A stretch of DNA of 64,000 bases from DATDMG01 sp036518955 (GCA_036518955.1 DATDMG010000349.1:1-64000), one strand, 5' to 3'. Shown: positions 48,584 to 59,765, counted from the first letter of the stretch. Program-made: numbers and translations. The notes: generated by a model not told the origin, from the letters alone.

Positions 48584-48834
48584 CCCTACTCCCGTCCCGC
48601 CGGCACCACTGCCGGCGCGTCGACCCGGCCGATCGCGGCCGGGCAGCCTCCCACCGCCCGCTCGTGACGGACGACACCCGGTGTCCTCGTGACGGACGAC
48701 ACCGGGTGCCATTGTGCCCGCAGCCGCCGGCGCGCCCGCGTCCAGGTCAGGCCTGGACGGCGGCTGATCAGGGTGTCGGCCCGCGGTGTGGGCGACTGGA
48801 GCGGCCGGACGTCGTCAGGGGCCAGGATGTCTGG

Positions 48835-49551
48835 GTGACCGGACATGCCGACCCCGGCGGCGACTACGCCGTCCGGAGGGTCTCCTACACCGCGGGCGAG
48901 CTGCTCGAGCACCAGCTCGAGCCGACCCCGCTGGCCCAGTTCGAATGCTGGTACGCGGACGCCGTCCAGGCCGGCATCCCGGAGCCGAACGCCCTCGTCC
49001 TGGCCACGGTGGGGGTGGATGCCCGGGGGGTCCCCACGGCGCCGTCGGCACGCACCGTGCTGCTGAAGGAGGCCGATCGTCGGGGTTTCGTCTTCTACAC
49101 CAACTACGCCTCCCGCAAGGGCCGGCAGATCGAGGGTTCCAGCGGCAGGGTGGCGCTGGTCTTCCCGTGGCACCCGGTGCAGCGGCAGGTGGGCGTGCTC
49201 GGGACGGCGGAGCGGGTACCGGCCGCGGAATCCCGGGCCTACTTCACCAGCCGGCCGTGGGCGTCCCGGATCGGTGCGTGGGCCAGTCGGCAGTCGCAGC
49301 CGGTCGCGGACCGGGCCGGGTTGGAACGCCGGTACGCCGAGCTGGCCGAGCGCTGGCCCGACCGTGGCTCGCCGGACGACGTCCCGGTGCCGGAACACTG
49401 GGGCGGTTATCTGGTGCGGGCCGTCGAGCTCGAGTTCTGGCAGGGGCGCCCGTCCCGGTTGCACGACCGGCTGGCCTTCGTCTCCGCCTCCGGCGCGCCG
49501 GCGCCCCTGGACGACGCCTCCTCCTGGCGCCTGGAGCGCCGCCAGCCGTGA
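48835..49551 (+). CDS. pdxH: Pyridoxamine 5'-phosphate oxidase
   Basis: A 238-residue FMN enzyme that makes pyridoxal 5'-phosphate. RRVSYTAGELLEHQLEPTPL begins the core; the FMN-binding ARTVLLKEADRRGFVFYTNY and SRKGRQIEGSSGRVALVFPW, and the substrate loop WASRIGAWASRQSQPV are intact, ending SSWRLERRQP as in E. coli PdxH. GTG at 48835 has AGGA seven bases upstream. Next to serC (a PLP enzyme) it follows the mycobacterial pattern of vitamin B6 and serine genes near citA. Confidence 0.92.
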   Translation: MTGHADPGGDYAVRRVSYTAGELLEHQLEPTPLAQFECWYADAVQAGIPEPNALVLATVGVDARGVPTAPSARTVLLKEADRRGFVFYTNYASRKGRQIEGSSGRVALVFPWHPVQRQVGVLGTAERVPAAESRAYFTSRPWASRIGAWASRQSQPVADRAGLERRYAELAERWPDRGSPDDVPVPEHWGGYLVRAVELEFWQGRPSRLHDRLAFVSASGAPAPLDDASSWRLERRQP

Positions 49552-49656
49552 CCCCTTGCATGATCGGAGCCCGGGGTGCCTGATCACGACCCAGGTGGGG
49601 GAGACTGGGCCGGGGCGCCGACCGACGTCCCGACGCTCTCGTGTGAAGGCAGGCCA

Positions 49657-50802
49657 GTGAGCACCTCCACCGGCACCCCGGCGGCCACGATCATGGTTCC
49701 CGACGACCTGCGCCCGGTCGACGGACGGTTCGGCTCCGGGCCGAGCAAGGTCCGCCCGGAGCAGGTGGACCAGCTCGCCGCGATCGGCCGCACCGTCCTG
49801 GGCACCTCGCACCGGCAGGCGCCGGTGAAGGCGCTGGTGCGTCGGATCAGGGAAGGGTTGTCCGCCTACTTCTCCCTGCCGGACGGCCACGAGATCGCGC
49901 TCGGCAACGGCGGCTCGACCTGCTTCTGGGACATCGCCGCCTTCAACCTGGTCCAGACCCGGTCGCAGCACCTGGCCTTCGGCGAGTTCTCGGCGAAGTT
50001 CGCCGCGGTGGTGGCGCGCGCTCCCTTCCTCGGCGAGCCGACGGTGATCCGCGGCGAGCCGGGTACCCGCCCCGAGCCGGTGGCCGAGCCCGGCGCCGAC
50101 GTCTACGCCTGGGCCCACAACGAGACCTCGACCGGGGTGATGACCGAGGTGCGCCGGGTAACCGGCGCGGACGACGGCGCCCTGGTCGTCATCGACGCCA
50201 CCTCGGGTGCCGGCGGCCTGCCGGTGGACCTGTCCCAGACGGACGCCTACTACTTCGCCCCGCAGAAGTCGTTCGCCTCGGACGGCGGCCTGTGGATCGC
50301 CGTCCTGTCGCCGGCCGCGATCGAGCGGGTGGCGCGGATCACGGCGTCCGGCCGGTGGATCCCCGACTTCCTGGACCTGACGACGGCTCTGGAGAACTCC
50401 CGCAAGGACCAGACCTACAACACCCCGGCCGTGGCCACCCTCGCCCTGCTCGCCGATCAGGTGGAGTGGCTGAACGGCAACGGCGGCCTGCCGTGGGCGG
50501 TGGCGCGGACGTCCGACTCGGCGTCCCGGCTCTACGCCTGGGCGGAGCGGACGCCCTACACCAGCCCGTTCGTCGCCGACCCGGCCGCTCGGTCCCGAGT
50601 CGTCGGCACGATCGACTTCGACGACGCGGTGGATGCCGCAGCAGTCGCGAAGGTATTGCGGGCCAACGGGATCGTGGACGTCGAGCCGTACCGCAAGCTG
50701 GGCCGCAACCAACTCCGGGTGGCGATGTTCCCCGCCGTGGAACCCGATGACGTCGAGGCGTTGACCCGCTGCGTGGACTTCGTCGTGGAGAAGCTGGGCT
50801 GA
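49657..50802 (+). CDS. serC: Phosphoserine aminotransferase
   Basis: A 381-residue PLP-dependent aminotransferase for serine (and possibly pyridoxine) synthesis. RFGSGPSKVRPEQVDQLAAI and LGTSHRQAPVKALV begin the protein, VVIDATSGAGGLPVDLSQ holds the PLP-contact Asp, and YYFAPQKSFASDGGLWIAVL has PLP lysine Lys204. It resembles the actinobacterial SerC type (about 376 residues). GTG at 49657 follows GAAGGCAGG. It lies 105 bases after pdxH; the gap contains a TGATCA-type intergenic motif. The product stop is three bases from the stop of the convergent propeller-like gene. Confidence 0.92.
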   Translation: MSTSTGTPAATIMVPDDLRPVDGRFGSGPSKVRPEQVDQLAAIGRTVLGTSHRQAPVKALVRRIREGLSAYFSLPDGHEIALGNGGSTCFWDIAAFNLVQTRSQHLAFGEFSAKFAAVVARAPFLGEPTVIRGEPGTRPEPVAEPGADVYAWAHNETSTGVMTEVRRVTGADDGALVVIDATSGAGGLPVDLSQTDAYYFAPQKSFASDGGLWIAVLSPAAIERVARITASGRWIPDFLDLTTALENSRKDQTYNTPAVATLALLADQVEWLNGNGGLPWAVARTSDSASRLYAWAERTPYTSPFVADPAARSRVVGTIDFDDAVDAAAVAKVLRANGIVDVEPYRKLGRNQLRVAMFPAVEPDDVEALTRCVDFVVEKLG

Positions 50803-50805
50803 CCG

Positions 50806-51945
50806 TCACGACCGGCGGGGGGTCCGGTGCCGGCGCCGCCGGCCGACCAGGCCTCCGGTGGTCGCCGCCAGCAGGGCCACGGTAGCGAGCACCGGCCAGG
50901 AGGTCAGCCGGGCGAGGGCCGACGTCGGCGACGCCGGCGGGCGGGACGTCGGGGCGGCGGAGGCCGCGCCCGGGCGGTCACCGCCGCCGGCCGGCGTCCC
51001 ACCCAGCGCCGCGGCCAGGGCGGCCGGCAGCGGCAGGCGCAGAATCGGCTGGCCGACGCCCTCCGAGGAGAGGAGGGCGTCGCCGCGGTCGAAGGTCACG
51101 CCCTCGCCCTGTCGCTGCGCGGGGAGCGGAGCGATGGCGAGTGGTTCCAGCGTGCCGCCGACGACGTCGTCCGTGATCGTCGGGAGAACCGCGATCTCGC
51201 CGTAGGTCCGCAGCACGGGATGGTGGCCCGGACCCATCACGCCGTCCGTGACCAGCACCAGCGGCACGGAGGCGATCCGGACGAGGGTGCCCTCGTCCCG
51301 GGGGGTCCGGTGCGCGGAGCCCGGCCACACGTCGGTGGGCACCTGGTAGACGGCGCCGCCCAGGCCCTTCGTGACCACGTACATGCGGCCCGCCTCGGGG
51401 TCGACGAGCAGCGTCTCGGCGTCGGTGGCGCCGTCCGGGTACCGCAGTCGGAGCACCCGGCGCGGGGTCACGGTCGCGTCCCGCAGCGGCGGTTCCTCGA
51501 GCAGCACGACCTGCACCCCCGCGCGCCGGGCCAGGTTGTCGCCGACGTCCCCCACGGCGATCATCGCTCGGCCGTCGGCGTCCCGGTAGGTCGCGATGGC
51601 CTCCCAGTCCTCGTCGGCGACGGCCCGGACCCGGACGGCGGCCACGACCGCGCCGTCCGGCCCGAGCGCGTACACCACCGGGGGGTTGCCGGAATCGTTG
51701 TGGGTCCAGAGCACGCCCGGGTACTCGGGGCTGACCGCGAGACCCGACATCTCGGTGAGCCGCGGATCGCGCACCGGACGGTCCACGCGAGCACCCGGCG
51801 CGTCCGACACCGCGGGTGCGCCGGACGTCGCGCCGGGCGCCGCCGGCACGGGCGGCGCCGCCCGCGGGTACGCCGGCGGCGTCACGGCCGACGCCGACGG
51901 CGACCAGAGCAGCGCGGCCGCGGCGAGCACCGTCCATCGCGTCAC
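50806..51945 (-). CDS. Exported beta-propeller-like protein with C-terminal membrane anchor
   Basis: A 379-residue protein: signal peptide (TVLAAAALLWSPSASA), an extracellular domain with recurring strand motifs such as MSGLAVSPEYPGVLWTHNDS, RDADGRAMIAVGDVGDNLAR and DPEAGRMYVVTKGLGGAVYQ, and at the end a Pro/Ser/Ala linker, a transmembrane helix (PVLATVALLAATTGGLVG) and RRRRHR. The WTHNDSGN and GDNLARR motifs suggest a propeller of esterase-like or integrin-like type. Function unknown; it is convergent with serC and divergent from the metallopeptidase gene. Confidence 0.7.
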   Translation of the reverse strand: MTRWTVLAAAALLWSPSASAVTPPAYPRAAPPVPAAPGATSGAPAVSDAPGARVDRPVRDPRLTEMSGLAVSPEYPGVLWTHNDSGNPPVVYALGPDGAVVAAVRVRAVADEDWEAIATYRDADGRAMIAVGDVGDNLARRAGVQVVLLEEPPLRDATVTPRRVLRLRYPDGATDAETLLVDPEAGRMYVVTKGLGGAVYQVPTDVWPGSAHRTPRDEGTLVRIASVPLVLVTDGVMGPGHHPVLRTYGEIAVLPTITDDVVGGTLEPLAIAPLPAQRQGEGVTFDRGDALLSSEGVGQPILRLPLPAALAAALGGTPAGGGDRPGAASAAPTSRPPASPTSALARLTSWPVLATVALLAATTGGLVGRRRRHRTPRRS

Positions 51946-52003
51946 GATCGGCAGCTTGCCACCACCCGCAGGGCTCGCGCCCGAGGCGCCCGCCCGCCGG
52001 TGA

Positions 52004-52075
52004 CGCCGGCGGTCGTCCGGCCCCGGTCGCCGGCGGTCGTCCGGCCCCGGTCGCCGGCGGTGGTCCGGCTCCGGT
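52004..52075. repeat. 24-bp tandem repeat, three copies
   Basis: The unit CGCCGGCGGTCGTCCGGCCC plus CGGT is repeated at 52004, 52028 and 52052, the third with two changes. It lies in the 280-bp divergent gap between the propeller-like and metallopeptidase genes, which otherwise shows no gene. The contiguous layout rules out CRISPR. Confidence 0.75.
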
Positions 52076-52225
52076 CGCCGACGTCAGGCGATCACACAAC
52101 GCAGTCTCGATCACCTGTTCCTGTGAAATCGCCACGAGCCGCCGATACGTACCCCTAAGGTTTCGCCGGATTCGGCCTGCGGCGCTGCTCCGTCGCGGGT
52201 CCTCGGGAGCGGAACAGGGAGAACG

Positions 52226-53722
52226 ATGAGCGGCACCGTGGTGAAGCCGGCCCCCACCGGCCAGAGCGACGCGACGGACCAACCACCGCCGCCGCCGCGG
52301 AGGCAGCCCCGGGTCCGCGGCCGGCTCGTTGCGCTGGCTCTGGTCCCCGCACTGGCCCTCACCGCCGGCGGCGCGGTGACGCTGCTGCGGGCCGGACACG
52401 GCCGGCAGGGGGCGCCCGGCCGCCTCGGCAGTCGAGCGGCGCACGCGTTCGCCGACCTCCCCACCCCGGTCACCACGGACCTGCCGCCGGTCTCCGAGGC
52501 CGCCTACGCCACCGACCTGGCCGCGGCCGACCGCGCCAACGCCACCGGCCCGGGCACCGACGCCGCGCCGGGGGCGCTGAAGGCGACCACGGTCTCGCTC
52601 AAGGACGTCGACGCCACGCTCGCCCGGCGCACGGTCGCGCTCCGAGCCCGGAACGAGGCGGCCTTCCTGGCCACGTTCGACGCGTCCCGGGCCGCGCTGA
52701 TCAAGACCGAGCGGACCCTGTTCCGCAACCTGGTGAAGCTTGCGCCGGTGGCCCCCGTCTACCACGAGGTGCCGGCCGGCGGCACCGCCACCACCCTGCG
52801 GACCTACGTCGGCCTCTTCTACGAGTTCAAGGGCGTCGATCTCGAGCCGACCGCGCTGGGCAAGCTCGAGACCTGGATCCGGCGGAACGGCAAAGTCGTC
52901 ACCACAGAGGTCGGCTCCGTTCCCGGCCACAGCACCACGCGGTACGCCCCGCTGGATGAGGTGCCGCTGACCGTGCGTACCGGCCGTCTCGTCACCGTCG
53001 TCGGGGCACCGGACGCCGTCAGCGACCTCGCCGACATCGACGCCGCCGCCGAGCGCGCGGCGACCGCGGTCCACGCGGTCTGGGGGCCGCGTCCGGGGCC
53101 GAGCCGGTTCATCGTCTTCGCCACGCACGACTCCCGGGCGATCGGCACCTGGTTCGGTGCGGGCACCGCCCCGATCGAGGCGGTCGGGGCAACCATGCCC
53201 GAGCTGGCGGTGCTCCACCCGGAACGGTTCGCGGGCGCGCGGGTGATCCTCAACCTGTCCGACATCAGCTCCGGCCAGGAGCTGTACCGCGTGCTACGCC
53301 ACGAGTTCACCCACGCGATCGACGTCCGGGCCCAGGTGACCCCGGTGGGCAACCCGGACGGGTACGAGCCCGCCTGGGTCGAGGAGGGCTTCGCCGCCTG
53401 GGTGGAGGAGCTCGACCTGCCGATCGACGGCTCCGTCTACGTGCACGATCTGAAGGCGCTGCGCTCGATGTGGGACCGACAGTTCCCCACCGACAGCCGG
53501 GACGCCTTCTACACGTCCGCCGGCGATCACGTCGCCTACAACTACGCGGTCGCCTCCATGGTCTACCGGTACGTGGACCGGACCTACGGCGCCGCCAAGG
53601 CCGTCGCCTTCTACTCCTGGTACGCCGCCGGACACCGGGACGCCGCCGAGCGTGTCCTCGGGGTCGACGCGGACACCTTCCGCAACGGCTGGGCCGACTG
53701 GGTGGAGAGCGTGATCGGCTGA
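52226..53722 (+). CDS. Membrane-anchored HEFTH metallopeptidase-like protein
   Basis: A 498-residue type II membrane protein: Pro/Arg-rich cytoplasmic N-terminus, one helix (LVALALVPALALTAGGAVTL, about 34-54), and an extracellular region. The zinc motif is LRHEFTHAIDVR (His359, Glu360, His363) with the downstream third ligand in WVEEGFAAWVEE (Glu386 or Glu387), which is the gluzincin or peptidase-MA arrangement. The segment around 125-285 is a separate domain of unknown type. GGGAGA lies before the ATG at 52226. Substrate unknown; it may mature cell-surface proteins. Confidence 0.75.
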   Translation: MSGTVVKPAPTGQSDATDQPPPPPRRQPRVRGRLVALALVPALALTAGGAVTLLRAGHGRQGAPGRLGSRAAHAFADLPTPVTTDLPPVSEAAYATDLAAADRANATGPGTDAAPGALKATTVSLKDVDATLARRTVALRARNEAAFLATFDASRAALIKTERTLFRNLVKLAPVAPVYHEVPAGGTATTLRTYVGLFYEFKGVDLEPTALGKLETWIRRNGKVVTTEVGSVPGHSTTRYAPLDEVPLTVRTGRLVTVVGAPDAVSDLADIDAAAERAATAVHAVWGPRPGPSRFIVFATHDSRAIGTWFGAGTAPIEAVGATMPELAVLHPERFAGARVILNLSDISSGQELYRVLRHEFTHAIDVRAQVTPVGNPDGYEPAWVEEGFAAWVEELDLPIDGSVYVHDLKALRSMWDRQFPTDSRDAFYTSAGDHVAYNYAVASMVYRYVDRTYGAAKAVAFYSWYAAGHRDAAERVLGVDADTFRNGWADWVESVIG

Positions 53723-53731
53723 GCCGGCACG

Positions 53732-55000
53732 TCAGAGGCTGCCGCCGGGCAGCACCAGCGCGGCGAGGCGCGGGCTCAGGCCCCACTCCCGCGCGAGGTC
53801 CCGGGTCTCGGCGAGGCGGGTCGCCTGGCCGGGTGCGTCCGTGAGCTCGGCCCGGATCAGGGCGTTCCGCGGGGTGTGCCGGGAGTCCACGAACTCCACC
53901 ACCTCGACCCGGTACCCCACGGACCGCAGGACGCCGGCGCGCAGCACGTCCGTGAGGACGTCGGCGAACCGCTCCCGCAGGATCGGGTGCCGGGTGAGGG
54001 CGGCGTAGGGATGCGGCGGCGGATGGCCCTCCGCCTGGCGGCGGGCCAGCTGGGCCTGGACGTCGTGGTGGCAGCAGGGCGCCGCCAACACCACCGGGGC
54101 CCGCCAGCCGACCGCCCGGGCCAGGGCGTCGTCCGTGGCCGTGTCGCAGGCGTGCAGCGCCAGGACGGCGTCCACCTCGCCGTCCTGGTCGCGGCCCTGC
54201 CCGCCGAGGCCGGGGTCGGCGACGTCCGGACCGTCGAACCGTGGGTCGGCGTCCCCGATGGCGCCGACCACGAACCCGAGGCCGGTCAGCCCGAGCCGGT
54301 GCGCCAGCTCGGTGTTGCGTTCGACCAGCTCGGCCCGGACGTCGATCCCGACCGTGCGGACGTCGAGCCCGCGCTCCGCGGCGCGGCCGGCCAGGTACCG
54401 GTGGGCCGCGAAGGTCAGGTACGCGTTGCCGCACCCGAGGTCGACGACGTGCGCGGGCCGGCCGGACGACGCGGCCCGGTCGAGCGCCCGGCCGGCGGCC
54501 GGCGCCAGCAGCCGGAGGAAGGCGTCGACCTGTCGGCGCTTGTCGGCGTCCGCGCCGAGCGCGCTGAACAGGGGGTCGCCCGGATCGAGGAGCCGCTCCT
54601 TGACCCGGTCGTGGTCGGCCGGCCGGGCCTGGACGGCGCGGCGCGACGTGGGCGCGACGTGGACCTGGGCCTGCCCCTTCTTCGTCACCCGCAGCTGGTG
54701 CGTCTGGTGCCGGGTCTCCACGTGCCAGTTCCCGAACGGCTCGGCGAGCAGGGCGTCGACGACGGCCTCGGCGTCCGCACCGCTCACGTTGCGGGTCAGC
54801 GGCGCCGCGCCGGGGCGGTCGTCGGTGACGACCACCTGCAGGCGCCGCCCGGCCCTGAGGTCGACCGGCCGCACTTCGGCCCGGCGGTGCGCCGGGGCTG
54901 TGCCTCGCCGCCTTCCGGCGGCGATCGCGCGGACCAGCTCGTCGGCGTCCAGCAGGAGCGGGCGCAGGGCGGCGAGCGCGGTGGAGAGCTCTTCGGGCAC
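53732..55000 (-). CDS. SAM-dependent methyltransferase (GSTCD-like)
   Basis: A 422-residue protein. The N-terminal about 150 residues (VDLRAGRRLQVVVTDDRP; ETRHQTHQLRVTKKGQAQVH) are followed by a Rossmann methyltransferase with motif I VVDLGCGNAYLTFAAHRYL and motif II VRTVGIDVRAELVERN; later, ALHACDTATDDALARAVGWR, PCCHHDVQ and HTPRNALIRAEL are hallmarks of the GSTCD-type methyltransferase family, whose substrate (possibly tRNA) is not settled. It is divergent from the NCS1 permease gene. Confidence 0.8.
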   Translation of the reverse strand: MPEELSTALAALRPLLLDADELVRAIAAGRRRGTAPAHRRAEVRPVDLRAGRRLQVVVTDDRPGAAPLTRNVSGADAEAVVDALLAEPFGNWHVETRHQTHQLRVTKKGQAQVHVAPTSRRAVQARPADHDRVKERLLDPGDPLFSALGADADKRRQVDAFLRLLAPAAGRALDRAASSGRPAHVVDLGCGNAYLTFAAHRYLAGRAAERGLDVRTVGIDVRAELVERNTELAHRLGLTGLGFVVGAIGDADPRFDGPDVADPGLGGQGRDQDGEVDAVLALHACDTATDDALARAVGWRAPVVLAAPCCHHDVQAQLARRQAEGHPPPHPYAALTRHPILRERFADVLTDVLRAGVLRSVGYRVEVVEFVDSRHTPRNALIRAELTDAPGQATRLAETRDLAREWGLSPRLAALVLPGGSL

Positions 55001-55170
55001 CTGCTCATCGTGCCACCCGACCTCAGCGGGCCACCGGACCTGTCAGTTGACCGGATGGCGAGATGATCATTGCGCAGTGTTACACGCCGGCAAACCAGGA
55101 GCAGGATCGTGATGCATGACGCTCGGTACGTCCCCCCGTTCCCGCAGGTCGACACGAGAGGTAGGTAGCG

Positions 55171-56628
55171 ATGGCGAGCACACCTGACGTCGATGGCGCG
55201 CTGCTCGATGGCGCGCTGCGCGTCACCGCGGAAGTCCGGGAAGGCGAGTACGGCGCCAAGGTCGCCGCGGTCGAACCCGGCGGCGCGGAGTTCATCCCGC
55301 TCGTCGAGCGGCACGGGACACCGCTCAACCTGCTCTGGACGTGGACCTCTCCGAACCTCGAGTTCGCCACGGTCTTCCTCGGCGTGCTGGCCGTCGCGGC
55401 CTTCGGGCAGTCCTTCCCGGCGGCGGTCGTGGCGATCGTCCTCGGGACGGCGGCGGGCAGCGTGAGCCACGGCGTGCTGTCGGCCCGCGGTCCGGAGCTC
55501 GGCGTGGCCCAGATGATCGTGGGTCGGGTCCCGTTCGGGTTCTCCGGCAACGCCCTCCCCGCCGGGCTCAACGCCGTCGTCGCGGGGATCGGCTGGTTCG
55601 CCGTCAACAGCGTCAGCGGGGCGTTCGCGCTCAACGCGCTCTTCGGGGTGCCGAAGCTCGGCAGCTTGGTGATCGTGGTCGTCGCCCAGGTCACGATCGC
55701 CTTCCTCGGGCACAACTTCATCCACAGCTTCGAGCGGTGGGTGTTCCCGCTGCTCGGCATCGTCTTCGTGGTCGCCTGCCTGACGATCGCCGCCAGGTCA
55801 CACCCGGGCGCCCTCACGGCGAACCCGACGTCGAACCCGGTCGGCGCCTTCCTGCTCACCGTCGGCACGAGCTTCGGCTACGCGGCCGGGTGGAACCCGT
55901 ACGCCGCCGACTACACCCGTTACCTGGCGCCGGAGGTGAGCAAGAAGCTGACCGGCCGCTACGCAGGCCTGGGCGTCTTCGTCTCCTGCACCGTACTGGA
56001 GATCGCCGGGGCGCTCTCGGTCTCACTCAGCGACGACCCGGTCGGCCAGCCGACCGCAGCCTTCACCAGTAGCCTGCCGGGCTGGCTGGCGAAGCTGACC
56101 CTCTTCGCGATCGCGATCGGCGCCATCTCGGCCAACGCGATCAACGTGTACTCCGGTGCGATGTCCTTCCTGGCCCTCGGCATCAGGATCCCGCTGCGCC
56201 TGGCCCGGGCGATCGTGGCCGCCGCGTTCAGCGTCCTCGGGTTCGGGTTGGCCTGGAACGGCCTGAGCGACGCCGGGCACAAGTACGAGGCGTTCCTGCT
56301 CGTCATCGCCTACTGGGTCGGCCCCTGGCTGGCGGTCATGTTCGTGGACCAGTGGCTACGCCGCGGGCACCGGGTGGACGGCTTCCTGTTCGACCGCTCG
56401 CACAACCCGTTCGCCGGGTGGGTCGCGATGCTGGTCGGGATGGTCGTCTCGATCTGGTTGTTCTCGCACCAGGAGGACTACGTCGGGCCGATCGCCAAGG
56501 GCAACCCGGCCTGGGGAGACGTCACCTTCGAGATCGGCTTCGTGATCGCGGCAGTACTGTACATCGTGCTGTTCCGCCTCCAGCGCGACCGGACCGACGA
56601 GGTCCTCGTCGTCCCCGGCCGGCGGTAG
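55171..56628 (+). CDS. NCS1-family purine/cytosine-type permease
   Basis: A 485-residue transporter with about 12 helices. The N-terminal GTPLNLLWTWTSPNLEFATV, SVSHGVLSARGPELGVAQMI and VGRVPFGFSGNALPAGLNAV, then GIGWFAVNS and SFGYAAGWNPYAADYTRYL, are NCS1 signatures. NCS1 carriers take up nucleobases, hydantoins or allantoin. It precedes hutU on the same strand by 297 bases, so a substrate for the hut/M20 cluster is possible, as is cytosine for the distant codA. A tandem AGGTAGGTAG precedes the ATG. After the gene CGATCAC/GTGATCG (56655-56679) forms a stem-loop. Confidence 0.85.
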   Translation: MASTPDVDGALLDGALRVTAEVREGEYGAKVAAVEPGGAEFIPLVERHGTPLNLLWTWTSPNLEFATVFLGVLAVAAFGQSFPAAVVAIVLGTAAGSVSHGVLSARGPELGVAQMIVGRVPFGFSGNALPAGLNAVVAGIGWFAVNSVSGAFALNALFGVPKLGSLVIVVVAQVTIAFLGHNFIHSFERWVFPLLGIVFVVACLTIAARSHPGALTANPTSNPVGAFLLTVGTSFGYAAGWNPYAADYTRYLAPEVSKKLTGRYAGLGVFVSCTVLEIAGALSVSLSDDPVGQPTAAFTSSLPGWLAKLTLFAIAIGAISANAINVYSGAMSFLALGIRIPLRLARAIVAAAFSVLGFGLAWNGLSDAGHKYEAFLLVIAYWVGPWLAVMFVDQWLRRGHRVDGFLFDRSHNPFAGWVAMLVGMVVSIWLFSHQEDYVGPIAKGNPAWGDVTFEIGFVIAAVLYIVLFRLQRDRTDEVLVVPGRR

Positions 56629-56803
56629 GGCGCAGGCACCGGCAGGCAGAGAAGCGATCACGCGCTCCAGCGGTGATCGTGCACGCCGCCATGCCGCCGG
56701 GCCAGGGATCTGGGGCTCCCCTGGCGGCGGCGCTGGTCCGGGAAGACGCCGTCCGGGGGAGGGCCGTGGGGTGTCGCACCCCCGTCGTCGACGGTGGGTC
56801 GTC

Positions 56804-56840
56804 CCGGGATCCCGGACGGGCCGTCCGGGATCCCGGACGG
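56804..56840 (+). promoter_or_regulatory. Palindromic direct repeat upstream of hutU
   Basis: CCGGGATCCCGGACGG occurs at 56804-56819 and 56825-56840 (21-base periodicity, two helical turns). Each contains the self-complementary CCGGGATCCCGG, and 56821-56840 is a perfect 20-bp palindrome. It is about 85 bases before the hutU ATG in the otherwise empty gap 56629-56925. Two in-phase sites suit cooperative repressor binding; the regulator is not known. Confidence 0.55.
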
Positions 56841-56925
56841 CCCGGCCGTTCGGGCCGTGGTGCGGGTTCCGTGCCGGGCGGTGGGATGGGGGGACTCGGC
56901 CCGACCCACTACGGAGGTCATCGCG

Positions 56926-58577
<1,652 letters not shown>

Positions 58578-58581
<4 letters not shown>

Positions 58582-59765
58582 CCTCCTTCGACGCCCTCTG
58601 GGCAGCGATCGAGCCGGTCGGTCGGTCCGGCCGCACGGGCGGCTACCGGCGGTTCGCCTGGACCCGCACCGACGCCGTCCTGCGGGAGTGGTTCACCGCC
58701 GAGGCGGCGGTGCGCGGGCTGGACGTCGTCGAGGACCGGGCCGGGAACCTGTGGGCCTGGTGGGGCGACCCGGACGCCGCCGGGCCCGGCGTCGTCCTCG
58801 GGTCCCACCTCGACTCGGTGCCCGACGGGGGCGCCTTCGACGGACCGCTCGGCGTGGTCTCGGCGCTGCTCGCCGTCGACGCGCTGCGGGCCCGGGGGGT
58901 GGAGCCCGCGCGCCCGGTCGGGGTGGTCTGCTTCGCCGACGAGGAGGGTGCCCGGTTCGGGGTCGCCTGCACCGGATCGCGGCTCCTCACCGGCGCGCTC
59001 GACCCCGGCCGGGCGCTCGCGCTGCGGGACGCCGACGGGGTCACCCTCGCCGGCGCGCTCCTGTCCCTGGGCCGCGACCCGGTCCGGTTGGGGGCCGACC
59101 CCGAGGCGGTTGCGCGCGTCGGGGTCTTCGTGGAACTGCACGTGGAACAGGGCCGGGGATTGGTGGAGCTCGGACTGCCGGTCGCCGTCGGCGGCTCCGT
59201 CCGCCCGCACGGTCGGTGGCGTCTCGACCTGGCGGGCCGGGCCGACCACGCCGGGACGACGCGCCTGGAGGACCGGCTCGACCCGATGCTCGCCCTGGCG
59301 TCCGCGGTGACCGAGGCCCGGGCCGCCGCGTCCTGGGCCGGATGCCTGGCCACGGTCGGGCGGGTACTGGTCGAACCCAACGCGGTGAACGCGGTCCCCG
59401 CTCGCGTCACCGCCTGGCTGGACACCCGGGGAGACGACGAGGGCGCCGTCCGCGGCGTGGTCGCCCGGGTGGGCGTCGCCGCCGGGGTGGCGCCCGTCGA
59501 GGAGTCGTTCACCGCGGCGACCGCGTTCGACGCCCGGCTCACCGCACGGGCCGCGGCCGTCCTGGACGATGCGCCGGTGCTGGCCACCGGCGCGGGACAC
59601 GACGCCGGGATCCTGGCGCTCGCCGGGATCCCGACCACCATGCTGTTCGTGCGCAACCCGACCGGTGTGTCCCACTCCCCGGCCGAGCACGCCGAGCGTG
59701 ACGACTGCCTCGCCGGGGTGGCGGCGCTCGTCCGGGTGGCCGGTGACCTGGCGGGGGTGCGCTGA
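58578..59765 (+). CDS. M20-family amidohydrolase (allantoate amidohydrolase / N-carbamoyl-amino-acid hydrolase type)
   Basis: A 395-residue dinuclear metal hydrolase: GSHLDSVPDGGAFDGPLGVV (first ligands), CFADEEGARFGVACTGSRLL, FVELHVEQGRGLVELG, the dimer-domain GRADHAGTTRLEDRLDP, and C-terminal TGAGHDAGILALAGIPTTML and SHSPAEHA. It is embedded between hutU and hutI with start/stop overlaps, so it probably acts on a histidine-breakdown intermediate such as formimino- or N-formylglutamate, filling the place of HutG or HutF; that assignment is inference, as family annotation says allantoate. It overlaps hutU by four bases. Confidence 0.85.

Noticed and set aside
48586..50712. 708-codon minus-strand frame opposite pdxH and serC
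   Set aside because: Shadow of two well-recognised enzymes; composition is Arg/Gly/His-rich without motifs.
52004..52075. CRISPR-like repeats
   Set aside because: Strict tandem 24-bp repeat without spacers.
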